NCBI RefSeq assembly: GCF_019891545.1
Contig: NZ_JAHDIU010000004.1
Span: 62,001 to 126,000 of the forward strand
Source of the DNA: Flavobacterium coralii
GTDB taxonomy: Bacteria; Bacteroidota; Bacteroidia; Flavobacteriales; Flavobacteriaceae
Direction: 5' to 3'
Length of the DNA stretch: 64,000 nucleotides
Part shown: in pieces, positions 18,757-27,172 of the stretch
How positions within the stretch are numbered: the stretch's first letter is position 1
Layout: each line of letters starts with the position of its first letter
The notes under the pieces: model-generated
Database searches by the model: none
The model's input: the letters and a program-made list of their open reading frames with translations, nothing else
Told to the model about the DNA's origin: nothing
Program-made: the position numbers and the translations under genes

Positions 18757-18790
18757 AAAATCCCCACGCATTGCGTGGGGATTTTTTGTT
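18752..18790. terminator. Palindromic terminator, copy 2
   Basis: A perfect palindrome with 19-base arms around one central base; core CCCCACGCATTGCGTGGGG (18762-18780) with A6/T6 outer arms. It terminates typA on the minus strand and has the same core as 17321-17362. Confidence 0.85.
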
Positions 18791-18806
18791 AATTTATAAA
18801 CTCGAA

Positions 18807-20606
18807 TTACGCTATTTTATAACGTTTCCTGTCATTTTCATTAAGGTATATCTTACGGAGGCGAAGGCTCTTAGGCGTAACCTCTACATATTCATCTTTC
18901 TGGATATATTCCAGCGCTTCTTCAAGAGAGAATTTAATGGCCGGGATAATCCTTGCTTTATCATCAGCTCCTGATGAACGCACGTTGGTTAGCTTCTTGG
19001 TTTTGGTTACGTTAACCACCATATCGTCACCACGTGAGTTTTCGCCGATAACCTGGCCTTCATAGATATCCTCGTTAGGATCTACAAAGAACTTACCGCG
19101 ATCCTGTAGTTTATCGATAGAATAAGGTATAGCCTTACCGTTTTCCATAGAGATAAGCGAACCGCTTAAACGTCCCGGTATTTCGCCTTTAAACGGCTGG
19201 TACTCCAGGAAGCGGTGCGACATGATAGCCTCACCCGCAGTAGCGGTAAGCAACTGGTTCCTTAAACCGATAATACCTCTTGAAGGGATAAGGAACTTAA
19301 CAATCATACGCTCGCCTTTAGGTTCCATGCTCAGCATTTCACCTTTACGCACAGTTACAAACTCAACCGCACGGCCCGAAAGATTTTCAGGAAGGTCTAT
19401 AGTAAGTTCTTCTACTGGCTCACACTTAACGCCGTCTATCTCTTTAATAATAACCTGCGGCTGGCCTATTTGCAGTTCGTAGCCTTCCCTCCTCATCGTT
19501 TCTATAAGTACCGATAAGTGAAGTACACCACGGCCAAATACCATAAATTTATCGGCACTGTCTGTTTCGTTAACACGAAGCGCAAGGTTCTTTTCAAGCT
19601 CTTTGTTAAGCCTGTCTTTAATGTGCCTTGATGTTACAAACTTACCTTCTTTACCAAAAAATGGTGAATCGTTTATAGTGAAAAGCATACTCATTGTAGG
19701 CTCATCTATAGCAATAGTAGCAAGTGCTTCAGGGTTTTCAAAATCAGCAACAGTATCACCAATCTCGAAACCTTCAAGGCCTACAAGCGCACAAATATCA
19801 CCTGCATGTACTTCTGCCACTTTTTTACGGCCAAGGCCCTCAAAAGTGTGAAGTTCTTTAATCTTACTCTTTATTATTTTACCGTCGCGCTTAACAAGTG
19901 ATATGTTCATACCCTCTTTAAGCACTCCCCTTTGCAGGCGGCCAATAGCTATACGCCCGGTAAAGCTGCTAAAGTCAAGTGACGTAATAAGCATCTGCGG
20001 CGTACCTTCAGAAACTTTAGGAGCAGGTATATGCTCCAGCACCATATCAAGAAGCGGCTCTATATTTTCTGTCTTTTGCTTGTAGTCGGTGCTCATCCAG
20101 TTTTGCTTGGCAGAACCATAAACAGTTGGGAAGTCTAACTGCCACTCTTCAGCGCCAAGCTCAAACATAAGGTCAAAAACTTTTTCATGCACTTCTTCAG
20201 GAGTACAGTTTTCTTTATCTACCTTATTAACTACAACACATGGCTTAAGGCCAAGGTCAATCGCTTTTTGCAGTACAAAACGGGTTTGCGGCATAGGCCC
20301 TTCAAACGCGTCCACCAAAAGCAGTACGCCATCAGCCATGTTAAGCACACGCTCTACCTCGCCGCCAAAGTCGGCGTGGCCCGGGGTATCTATAATATTA
20401 ATTTTTGTTCCTTTATAGGTAACAGAAACGTTTTTAGAGGTAATGGTAATACCCCTTTCGCGCTCTAAGTCATTGTTATCCAATATAAGGTCGCCCGTAT
20501 TTTCGTTTTCACGGAAAAGCTGGCAGTGGTACATAATTTTGTCAACCAGTGTAGTTTTACCGTGGTCAACGTGTGCAATAATTGCAATGTTTCTAATGGA
20601 CGTCAT
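18807..20606 (-). CDS. typA: Translational GTPase TypA/BipA
   Basis: A 599-residue ribosome-associated GTPase. The G1 motif is AHVDHGKTT (residues about 10-18), G3 [16 protein letters not shown]4 NKVDKE. The elongation-factor-like domains II-V follow, with the TypA-specific C-terminus ([20 protein letters not shown] ... [49 protein letters not shown]). I use the ATG at 20606 ([16 protein letters not shown]); a start 10 codons earlier would cross the promoter. TypA assists ribosome assembly and stress or low-temperature growth. Confidence 0.95.
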   Translation of the reverse strand: MTSIRNIAIIAHVDHGKTTLVDKIMYHCQLFRENENTGDLILDNNDLERERGITITSKNVSVTYKGTKINIIDTPGHADFGGEVERVLNMADGVLLLVDAFEGPMPQTRFVLQKAIDLGLKPCVVVNKVDKENCTPEEVHEKVFDLMFELGAEEWQLDFPTVYGSAKQNWMSTDYKQKTENIEPLLDMVLEHIPAPKVSEGTPQMLITSLDFSSFTGRIAIGRLQRGVLKEGMNISLVKRDGKIIKSKIKELHTFEGLGRKKVAEVHAGDICALVGLEGFEIGDTVADFENPEALATIAIDEPTMSMLFTINDSPFFGKEGKFVTSRHIKDRLNKELEKNLALRVNETDSADKFMVFGRGVLHLSVLIETMRREGYELQIGQPQVIIKEIDGVKCEPVEELTIDLPENLSGRAVEFVTVRKGEMLSMEPKGERMIVKFLIPSRGIIGLRNQLLTATAGEAIMSHRFLEYQPFKGEIPGRLSGSLISMENGKAIPYSIDKLQDRGKFFVDPNEDIYEGQVIGENSRGDDMVVNVTKTKKLTNVRSSGADDKARIIPAIKFSLEEALEYIQKDEYVEVTPKSLRLRKIYLNENDRKRYKIA

Positions 20607-20625
20607 CTCTCTTTTTTTGAAGCCG

Positions 20626-20633
20626 CAAAAATA
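20626..20633 (-). promoter_or_regulatory. Putative -7 element of typA (TATTTTTG)
   Basis: Minus-strand TAnnTTTG match 20 bases ahead of the typA ATG; no clear -33 TTG. It supports the shorter typA start. Confidence 0.45.
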
Positions 20634-20809
20634 CACTTTATTTCCGTAAAAAAAACATTAACTATTAAGGGTTTAGCATTTCTTAACAACATCCTCAGCA
20701 AGATTTAATCCTGCCGCAACACAACCTGTAGCACAGAAAAGGAAAACCACCTAACAACCACCTAATCAAAAACTTTTGCCAAAAAAGACAATCGTTAAAA
20801 AATAATCAA

Positions 20810-20817
20810 TATATTTG
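20810..20817 (+). promoter_or_regulatory. Putative -7 element of the carH-like gene (TATATTTG)
   Basis: TAnnTTTG match 21 bases before the ATG at 20839. The surrounding 20640-20838 holds nothing else recognisable beyond AT-rich promoter sequence. Confidence 0.5.
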
Positions 20818-20838
20818 TTTAATCTTTTTACATAAACA

Positions 20839-21738
20839 ATGAACAACGTAAAATCCAAATTCAATATTCGCGACCTGGAAAATCTTTCAGGCATTAAAGC
20901 GCATACAATACGCATTTGGGAGAAGCGGTATAACATACTGGAGCCTATGCGTACCGAAACCAACATCAGGTACTATGATATTGAAAACCTGCAGAAGCTG
21001 CTCAACATAACCACTTTACACAATTTTGGTTATAAGATCTCGGCAATATCTAAAATGCCTGAAGAAAAACTACCGGTATTGGTTAAAGAGATATTAAGCA
21101 ACAAAAGCATGGCCAACCATGTGCTTAACAACTTTAAGCTTGCCATGATGAATTTTGACCAGTCACTTTTCCTTAACACATACAACACGGTTTTACAGGA
21201 AAAGTCTTTCAGGGAAATATTTTATGAGTTTTTTATACCGTTGTTAGGCGAAATAGGTTTTTTATGGCAAACAAACACCATATCGCCTGCCCATGAGCAT
21301 TTTATCAGCTTCCTTATAAAACAAAAACTGGCCTCTAATATAGAGAAACTTTTATTAGAGCCACCACGCAGGCACGACCGTATATTTATACTCTATCTCC
21401 CTATGAATGAGATACATGAGCTTGGGCTTATGTTCATCAATTATGAATTGGCGCTTAATGGTTATAAGTCCATCTTTTTAGGTGAAAGCGTTCCGTTGGA
21501 AAGCCTTAAAGATGTAAAGAAGTATTTTGACAACATAACTTTTGTAACTTACATGACTGTAGAGCCGGCCATGGATCAGGTAAATGACTATATTGATGAA
21601 TTAAAACAAGAAGTAATGAATGATAACGAAACCCAGCTATATATATTTGGGCGTATAGGGCAATTCATTCAGGAAGACAAGTTAAACGAAAGGATAAGAA
21701 TTTTCGACACTATAGAAAACTTCAGCCTGCAACTCTAA
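20839..21738 (+). CDS. CarH-like MerR regulator with cobalamin-binding domain
   Basis: A 299-residue regulator. N-terminal MerR helix-turn-helix is residues ~8-75 (IKAHTIRIWEKRYNI). A helical cap domain at ~90-170 carries W143-x9-E153-H154, the motif over the adenosyl group in CarH photoreceptors. A B12-binding Rossmann domain (~178-299) carries E191-x-H193-x-x-G196, the lower-ligand motif. In Thermus and Myxococcus, CarH binds adenosylcobalamin, represses carotenoid genes in the dark and is released by light. Here crtI-crtB-crtZ follow directly, which supports that role. One difference: the residue after the Trp is Gln (Q144), where Thermus CarH, as I recall, has the His that becomes the second cobalt ligand. 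Target and light response are inferred. Confidence 0.85.
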   Translation: MNNVKSKFNIRDLENLSGIKAHTIRIWEKRYNILEPMRTETNIRYYDIENLQKLLNITTLHNFGYKISAISKMPEEKLPVLVKEILSNKSMANHVLNNFKLAMMNFDQSLFLNTYNTVLQEKSFREIFYEFFIPLLGEIGFLWQTNTISPAHEHFISFLIKQKLASNIEKLLLEPPRRHDRIFILYLPMNEIHELGLMFINYELALNGYKSIFLGESVPLESLKDVKKYFDNITFVTYMTVEPAMDQVNDYIDELKQEVMNDNETQLYIFGRIGQFIQEDKLNERIRIFDTIENFSLQL

Positions 21739-21752
21739 TTAACATTTGTTTA

Positions 21753-21784
21753 CAACAAAATTGTTGAACAAATATTTATTTTTG
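21753..21784 (+). promoter_or_regulatory. Inverted repeat and -7 element ahead of crtI
   Basis: A perfect inverted repeat CAACAA-AA-TTGTTG (21753-21766) lies just upstream of TATTTTTG (21777-21784), a TAnnTTTG element, itself 9 bases before the crtI ATG. Repeat plus promoter is what a MerR/CarH operator would look like, but operator function is inferred. Confidence 0.45.
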
Positions 21785-21793
21785 ATAAACAAA

Positions 21794-23290
21794 ATGAATA
21801 AAACAGTAAAAATAATAGGTTCAGGATTTTCGTCGCTTGCTGTTGCATGCTATTTAGCACAAAGCGGGCATGATGTTACCATATACGAAAAAAATGCTAC
21901 CATCGGCGGACGGGCACGCCAGTTAAAACGTGATGGCTTTACATTTGATATGGGTCCTACCTGGTACTGGATGCCGGATGTATTTGAACGTTTTTTTGCT
22001 GATTTTGGTAAAAAGCCATCGGATTATTATAACCTGATAAAGCTTTCGCCTGCGTACCGAGTTTACTTTGCCGGGCATGATTATGTTGATATTGCAGCCA
22101 ATCCCGAAAAAATTATAAAAACCTTTGAAAGCATTGAACCCGGCAGCGGGGAAGCCCTGCAACAATTTCTTGATGAGGCTAAAAGCAATTATGATATTGC
22201 CATAAAAGACCTTGTTTACAGGCCCGGAGAGAGTCCGCTGGAGTTGGTTACCGCAAAGACAATGATGAAGCTGGGGCAGTTTTTCGGGAATATATCAAAA
22301 GATGTCCGCAAGCGCTTTAAAAACAAAAAACTGGTACAGATATTAGAATTCCCGGTACTTTTTTTAGGGGCAAAGCCTTCAGATACTCCATCTTTTTATA
22401 ACTTTATGAACTACGCTGATTTCGGGCTGGGCACATGGCACCCCGAAGGCGGTATGTACAGTGTTATAAAAGGCATGGTAACACTGGCAACATCGCTCGG
22501 CGTAAAAATGGTTACCAACGCTGCAATAGATAAAATTGGGGTAGAAAACGGTAATGCTTCGTGGCTGATTGCCAACGGCGAAAAAATTGAAGCCGACCTT
22601 ATTGTAAGCGGAGCCGATTACCACCACACCGAAACGCTGCTTGATGAACAATACAGGAATTACAGTGAAAGCTACTGGGAGAAACGCACATTTGCACCTT
22701 CTTCGCTCCTGTTTTATGTTGGGTTTGACAAAAAGATTGAAAACACTGAGCACCACACGCTGTTCTTTGATACTGATTTTGACATACACGCAAAAGATAT
22801 TTATGATAACCCGAGATGGCCTGACGAACCTTTGTTTTATGCAAGTTTTCCGTCTAAAACTGATGCCGATGCCGCACCCGAAGGTAAGGAAGCAGCTATA
22901 TTTTTAATACCGCTGGCACCGGGAATAGAGGACACGGCAGAGCTTAGGGAAAAATATTTTGAAAAAATAATGGCCCGCCTTGAATCGCTAACCGGGCAAG
23001 CTGTAAAACAGCATATCATCTTTAAAGAATCGTTTTGCGTAAATGATTTTATAGAAGATTACAATTCATATAAAGGCAATGCTTACGGGCTTGCCAACAC
23101 ATTGCTGCAAACGGCCTTTTTAAGGCCCAAGCTTAAAAGCCCGAAAGTTAAAGGGCTTTATTTTACCGGTCAGCTAACCGTGCCCGGGCCTGGTGTACCG
23201 CCTGCCCTGATTTCGGGAAAACTATCAGCCGGATTAATTGCAAAGCAACTAACAAAAGAACCACAAGTAACCGTAAAACAAACACTATGA
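21794..23290 (+). CDS. crtI: Phytoene desaturase
   Basis: A 498-residue FAD-dependent desaturase. The dinucleotide-binding N-terminus is KIIGSGFSSLAVACYLAQSGHDVTIYEKNATIGGRAR (about residues 6-42), and the C-terminal CrtI signature includes GLYFTGQLTVPGPGVPPALISGKLSAGLI (about 450-480). It converts phytoene to lycopene by successive desaturations at the membrane. I start at the ATG at 21794; an in-frame start 16 codons earlier would include the inverted repeat and promoter. Its stop overlaps the crtB start by four bases (ATGA), so translation is probably coupled. Confidence 0.92.
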   Translation: MNKTVKIIGSGFSSLAVACYLAQSGHDVTIYEKNATIGGRARQLKRDGFTFDMGPTWYWMPDVFERFFADFGKKPSDYYNLIKLSPAYRVYFAGHDYVDIAANPEKIIKTFESIEPGSGEALQQFLDEAKSNYDIAIKDLVYRPGESPLELVTAKTMMKLGQFFGNISKDVRKRFKNKKLVQILEFPVLFLGAKPSDTPSFYNFMNYADFGLGTWHPEGGMYSVIKGMVTLATSLGVKMVTNAAIDKIGVENGNASWLIANGEKIEADLIVSGADYHHTETLLDEQYRNYSESYWEKRTFAPSSLLFYVGFDKKIENTEHHTLFFDTDFDIHAKDIYDNPRWPDEPLFYASFPSKTDADAAPEGKEAAIFLIPLAPGIEDTAELREKYFEKIMARLESLTGQAVKQHIIFKESFCVNDFIEDYNSYKGNAYGLANTLLQTAFLRPKLKSPKVKGLYFTGQLTVPGPGVPPALISGKLSAGLIAKQLTKEPQVTVKQTL

Positions 23291-24126
23291 AATCAATTTT
23301 CGACCACATCTCTAACGAAAGCTGCAGGAGCATAACGCGCGCCTACAGTACTTCGTTTTCGGCAGCGGTGCGCATGCTCAGCCCGCGGATAAGGCAGGAC
23401 ATATACAACATTTACGGATTTGTAAGGCTTGCCGATGAAATAGTGGATACCTTTCACGATTATGATAAGGAGCAGCTTTTTGCCCTGTTTGAAAATGATA
23501 TGGATAACGCCCTTCGTGACGGCATAAGCCTCAACCCGGTGCTGAATGCATTTCAGCATACAGTGGCAAAATACCAGATACCGAGGCACCTTATAGACAG
23601 CTTTATGAAAAGCATGAGGGCTGATCTTTATAAAAAAGAGTATAAGAATGTTGCAGAATATAATGAGTACATTTACGGTTCGGCAGATGTGGTTGGTTTA
23701 ATGTGCCTTAAAGTGTTTACGGGTAATGATGAGGCAAAATATGAGCAATTGAAGGAACCCGCAATGCGATTAGGTTCTGCATTCCAGAAGATTAATTTTT
23801 TACGTGACCTTAAAGATGATACCGAAGGACTTGACAGGAATTATTTCCCGGCGTTGAACCTTCAGGAAATGGATGATAACATAAAAAGGCAGATAATTGA
23901 AGAAATTGAAGCTGACCTAAATGAAGGCTTTAAAGGGATAATAATGCTGCCTGCAGAAGCAAAGTTTGGGGTATATACTGCTTATGTGTATTACAAAAAG
24001 CTGCTTAAAAAACTAAAGAATACCCCACCATTAAAAATAAGGTCTACACGCATACGCGTACCGGACTACCAAAAGCTGGGGCTGCTTGCAAAATGCTACT
24101 TAGACTGCCGTTTTAACTTTGTTTAA
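23287..24126 (+). CDS. crtB: Phytoene synthase
   Basis: A 279-residue squalene/phytoene synthase. First Asp motif is DEIVD (residues 50-54), the YGSADVVGLMCLKVF segment is at about 130-144, and the second Asp motif region LRDLKDDTEGLDRNYFP at about 172-188. It condenses two geranylgeranyl diphosphates to phytoene. Overlaps crtI by four bases and is followed by crtZ. Confidence 0.92.
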   Translation: MKSIFDHISNESCRSITRAYSTSFSAAVRMLSPRIRQDIYNIYGFVRLADEIVDTFHDYDKEQLFALFENDMDNALRDGISLNPVLNAFQHTVAKYQIPRHLIDSFMKSMRADLYKKEYKNVAEYNEYIYGSADVVGLMCLKVFTGNDEAKYEQLKEPAMRLGSAFQKINFLRDLKDDTEGLDRNYFPALNLQEMDDNIKRQIIEEIEADLNEGFKGIIMLPAEAKFGVYTAYVYYKKLLKKLKNTPPLKIRSTRIRVPDYQKLGLLAKCYLDCRFNFV

Positions 24127-24136
24127 AAATATAATT

Positions 24137-24586
24137 ATGTGGATTTATATACTGGTTTTTGTGCTTACCTTTTTTATGATGGAGTTTATGGCGTGGTTTA
24201 CGCATAAATATGTTATGCATGGTTTCTTGTGGAGCCTGCACAAAGACCATCACCGCAAAGACCACGAATCCTGGTTTGAGCGCAACGACACCTTTTTTAT
24301 CTTTTATGCTTTGGTAAGTATCGGCTTCTTCCTGCTTTGGAAAAATAATATACTGGATATAGGCCTTGCAATCGGGCTCGGCATTTTTGCTTACGGGCTT
24401 ACTTATTTTTTAGTGCATGACATTTTTATACACCAGCGCTTCAAAATATTCAGGAATGCCAATAACCGTTATGCAAAAGCACTGAGAAGGGCTCATAAAA
24501 TGCACCACAAACATTTGGGCAAAGGTGACGGAGAATGTTTTGGTATGCTTATAGTGCCATGGAAGTATTATAAAGAAGCGAAATAA
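24137..24586 (+). CDS. crtZ: Beta-carotene hydroxylase
   Basis: A 149-residue membrane hydroxylase of the fatty acid hydroxylase/CrtZ type. Di-iron histidine boxes are HKYVMH (23-28), HKDHH (35-39), HDIFIH (94-99) and HKMHH (120-124), between hydrophobic helices. It hydroxylates beta-ionone rings, giving zeaxanthin. I prefer the ATG at 24137, 10 bases after crtB; a TTG at 24119 overlapping crtB is also possible. No lycopene cyclase gene is in this cluster, so the ring-forming step must be encoded elsewhere. Confidence 0.9.
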   Translation: MWIYILVFVLTFFMMEFMAWFTHKYVMHGFLWSLHKDHHRKDHESWFERNDTFFIFYALVSIGFFLLWKNNILDIGLAIGLGIFAYGLTYFLVHDIFIHQRFKIFRNANNRYAKALRRAHKMHHKHLGKGDGECFGMLIVPWKYYKEAK

Positions 24587-25059
24587 TGATCGTGGAAAAA
24601 GGTAAACAACAGGTTGAGAAACTCCCTAAAAATAAGGGTGGCTACTTTTACCTGACCGTTGATGCCGCTACTGTTGAAAAACTACCCGACAAAAAGAAAA
24701 CAAGGCTTATCTGCACGCTTGATGATAAACTGGTTTTAAGGTGTGGTCTTAACCACCTGGGTGACGGCAATTACTTTATAATAATTAGTGGTAAGCACAT
24801 GAAAACGCTTAACAAGCAGGCTGGTGACATCGTTCAATATGCTATTGAGCCCGACCCCGATCCTCTTGGTGTTGAAATTCCTGAAGTACTTGAAGCACTC
24901 CTTGCACAAGATGATGAAGCCAAAAAAAGGTTTGATGCCTTTACTCCCGGTAAAAAGAGAACGCTCATTTACAGTATGGCACGCATAAAAGATATTGACA
25001 AACAGGTGCAAACTGCAATAAACATCTTAAACGGCACCCATAACCTTTACAAACGCTGA
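24586..25059 (+). CDS. YdeI/OmdA-type protein with DUF1905 domain
   Basis: A 157-residue soluble protein. The N-terminal ~85 residues resemble DUF1905 (FYLTVDAATVEKLPDKKKTRLICTLDDKLVLRCGLNHLGDGNYFIIISG), the C-terminal ~60 the bacteriocin-protection YdeI/OmdA domain (PEVLEALLAQDDEAKKRFDAFTPGKKRTLIYSMARIKDIDKQVQTAINIL). The ATG overlaps the crtZ stop (TAATG), so it is the last gene of the carotenoid operon. Role unknown; the family has been linked to envelope-stress or peptide resistance in other bacteria. Confidence 0.75.
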   Translation: MIVEKGKQQVEKLPKNKGGYFYLTVDAATVEKLPDKKKTRLICTLDDKLVLRCGLNHLGDGNYFIIISGKHMKTLNKQAGDIVQYAIEPDPDPLGVEIPEVLEALLAQDDEAKKRFDAFTPGKKRTLIYSMARIKDIDKQVQTAINILNGTHNLYKR

Positions 25060-25074
25060 AACTTATATAAAAGT

Positions 25075-25115
25075 AAAATGGCTGTATCAATCATTAGTCG
25101 ATACAGCCATTTTTT
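25075..25115. terminator. Bidirectional terminator
   Basis: Stem AAAATGGCTGTATC / GATACAGCCATTTTTT with an 11-base loop, between the convergent carotenoid operon and DUF4252 operon. Confidence 0.85.
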
Positions 25116-25128
25116 GTGATTAAGATAA

Positions 25129-25677
25129 TTACTGTTTGGTAACCATCATATCCTGTATGGGTTTGAACTGCTCGAGGTTAAGGTTCCCTTTTTGTAACAG
25201 TTCTATCATCTGTAGAGCATGGTTTGGGCTCATATTATCTCCTAATACCCTTACCACTCCAAAACCGTTTTGCTCCTGGTGCATAAAGAGCACAAATTCG
25301 TCTATGTCATCATTTTCGCCAACGGTATGTACAGACACCCCTGCCTTGTTTGAGCCAAAATGCATCAGCTCATCATACTGCTCATCGTTAAGAAGCTCCT
25401 TTACATTTTTCTTTTCCTTTTCATATTGCGCAGTATTGGTACCCAATGAATCTTTTTGAAAGAACAGCACATTCAGCTTTTTAACCGACTCTAAAGCGGC
25501 CCTTTCATCAGCAGAAAGCTTTATACTGTCAGACTTCAGCAGGTTTGGCGCAATGTCAATAGTCATAAAGTGCTTTTGTTCAGAGTGCTCTACAAAATAT
25601 TTTTGCAGTGATGGCTCATTACTACACGATGTTAAAAGTGTTACAAACAAACCTGCAACTAAAACAATTATCCTCAT
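25129..25677 (-). CDS. DUF4252 lipoprotein
   Basis: A 182-residue lipoprotein with signal and lipobox (LVTLLTSC-type: VTLLTSCSN, Cys at about residue 18). The body resembles DUF4252 (ESVKKLNVLFFQKD ... YDELMHFGSNKAGVSVHTVGENDDIDEFVLFMHQEQNGFGVVRVLGDNM). It is the last gene of the sigma-factor operon and the most divergent of three DUF4252 genes; two bases separate it from the previous stop. Function of the family is unknown. Confidence 0.75.
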   Translation of the reverse strand: MRIIVLVAGLFVTLLTSCSNEPSLQKYFVEHSEQKHFMTIDIAPNLLKSDSIKLSADERAALESVKKLNVLFFQKDSLGTNTAQYEKEKKNVKELLNDEQYDELMHFGSNKAGVSVHTVGENDDIDEFVLFMHQEQNGFGVVRVLGDNMSPNHALQMIELLQKGNLNLEQFKPIQDMMVTKQ

Positions 25678-25679
25678 TG

Positions 25680-26201
25680 TTACGATTTTTTAGATGCCTT
25701 GCGCAGTTCTGTACCGCCCGGCAGATTCATTTTATCAGTTAGTACAGAAAGTTCACCCAAGTCAAAATTACCGGTAAGCGACATCAGTACCGTATCATCT
25801 TTACCCCCGTCTATAAACATAAGCAGTTCTAACACCTGAGACGATTTAGCCCCCGATTTTACATATATCTTAATAGTCCTGCCACTGTCATTAACGCGCA
25901 TAAGTTCTTCCAGCGGGTACTTTTTAAGGTAAGAGCTAACAGTTGCCCTCATATCTGCCACCGCTTTGGCATCTGTAGTGGTAAATACTTTAAGGTTGTC
26001 CAGCTTTTTAACAAGGCTAAGATATTGCTGGGCCTCTTTATCTTTGGCATCCAGCTTTACATTGCCCATAAGCTCAAACATCTTTTTGTTTACAATAACC
26101 GCAGTTACCCCGTCTTTACCGTCAAACTTATCAAAAGCTGACTGTGCCGAAAGCAATACAGGCATCATCATAATTGTCAGTACAAATAATATCTTCTTCA
26201 T
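25680..26201 (-). CDS. DUF4252 exported protein
   Basis: A 173-residue protein with a cleavable signal peptide (PVLLSAQ) and the DUF4252 pattern: AFDKFDGKDGVTAVIVNKKMFELMG, then LVKKLDNLKVFTTTDAKAVADMRATVSSYLKKYPLEELMRVNDSGRTIKIYVK. It is clearly paralogous to the next gene upstream (26232-26702). Function unknown; presumed periplasmic or surface product under the co-encoded sigma factor. Confidence 0.8.
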   Translation of the reverse strand: MKKILFVLTIMMMPVLLSAQSAFDKFDGKDGVTAVIVNKKMFELMGNVKLDAKDKEAQQYLSLVKKLDNLKVFTTTDAKAVADMRATVSSYLKKYPLEELMRVNDSGRTIKIYVKSGAKSSQVLELLMFIDGGKDDTVLMSLTGNFDLGELSVLTDKMNLPGGTELRKASKKS

Positions 26202-26231
26202 TTTTATGTATATACAACCTGTTGCCAGGTA

Positions 26232-26702
26232 TTAATTAGTAGTTGTTTTTTTATTTTTAAGGCTTATATCGCCCACAAATGTTACAAGGACAACTTCGTT
26301 CTCTTTGGCATCTTTAGAAAGCAAAAGTAATTCTTTAATATCAGATGGCTCTGTGCCCGATACTGTATAAATTTTTACATTTTTGCCATCGCTGTTTACG
26401 CTCATCAGTTCGTCCATGCGCTTCTTTTTAAGATAAGAAGCTACAGTAGTTTCCATCTCCATTGCATATTGCCTGTCTTTGGTGGTAAATACCCTCAGGC
26501 TTTCCATAGACTTTACGTTATCAAGATAACCCTTAGCCTCTTCCGTGCCGGAGATTTCTATATTACCCAATATATCCATTAACTTCTCCCTGATAATTAC
26601 AGAATCTATTCCGTCTTTATCTTCAAACTGGTCAAATTCTTTTTGTGCAAAGCCCAATAAAGGCATAGCAGCCAATACGGCGGTAATTATAAATTTTTTC
26701 AT
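26232..26702 (-). CDS. DUF4252 exported protein
   Basis: A 156-residue exported protein (signal peptide ending LLGFAQ). It matches the neighbouring paralogue almost motif for motif: EFDQFEDKDGIDSVIIREKLMDILGNIEI, then VKSMESLRVFTTKDRQYAMEMETTVASYLKKKRMDELMSVNSDGKNVKIYTVSG. It overlaps the upstream probable anti-sigma gene by four bases. Tandem duplication of DUF4252 in this operon is evident by eye. Confidence 0.8.
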   Translation of the reverse strand: MKKFIITAVLAAMPLLGFAQKEFDQFEDKDGIDSVIIREKLMDILGNIEISGTEEAKGYLDNVKSMESLRVFTTKDRQYAMEMETTVASYLKKKRMDELMSVNSDGKNVKIYTVSGTEPSDIKELLLLSKDAKENEVVLVTFVGDISLKNKKTTTN

Positions 26703-27172
26703 TTCTTCTTGCTTTTTGATTTTTGATTGTGATGATCTTTAAAAATTTTTTCTTTTGTTTTTTCATATTCGCCAAGGTAGCCCATGCCTGCAACACCAAC
26801 ATTTACGTTGCTGGAAAGCATGTTAAGCGCCTTTTGCGTTTCCCTGAAGGCTACTTCAGGATCGTCATAAGTGCCAAGCGCGCCGGATGGTTCCGGCTGC
26901 CTGTTAAGCAGGGCAATCAGCCCCGAAAGCAATACAAAACCTGCCGCTGCCGATAACCACGCTACTTTACGTCTTTTAGTTTTTAATGGTACGGTTCTTT
27001 CAAATTTTTGTGTTGCCTCTCCGGCAAAATATCCGAACATTGGCCTGTACTGCTCCAGATGCGGCGCCACATCGGCAGAAGAAAAATAAGCTTTCAGCAC
27101 ATTTTCTTCGGCAGTACTGGTTTCTGCTTCAAAATATTTATCCAGTAGTATTTCAATTGCTTTTAATTCCAT
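26699..27172 (-). CDS. Probable anti-sigma factor (single membrane span)
   Basis: A 157-residue protein with a cytosolic N-terminal segment (MELKAIEILLDKYFEAETSTAEENVLKAYFSSADVAPHLEQY), one membrane span at about 70-88 (VAWLSAAAGFVLLSGLIALL) and a periplasmic tail ending in a Lys-rich cluster. Its topology and position right after an ECF sigma factor, overlapping it by 20 bases, suggest an anti-sigma or sigma-regulatory protein. The N-terminus resembles the short zinc-free anti-sigma segments of Bacteroidota. Direct evidence for sigma binding is lacking. Confidence 0.6.
   Translation of the reverse strand: MELKAIEILLDKYFEAETSTAEENVLKAYFSSADVAPHLEQYRPMFGYFAGEATQKFERTVPLKTKRRKVAWLSAAAGFVLLSGLIALLNRQPEPSGALGTYDDPEVAFRETQKALNMLSSNVNVGVAGMGYLGEYEKTKEKIFKDHHNQKSKSKKK

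Noticed and set aside
18703-18771. N-terminal extension of the LolA-like protein
   Set aside because: It would be encoded by the terminator palindrome and promoter; the ATG at 18702 gives a standard signal peptide.
22379-22789. Minus-strand frame of 136 codons within crtI
   Set aside because: Lies wholly inside a well-supported gene with no promoter or family match; regarded as a shadow.
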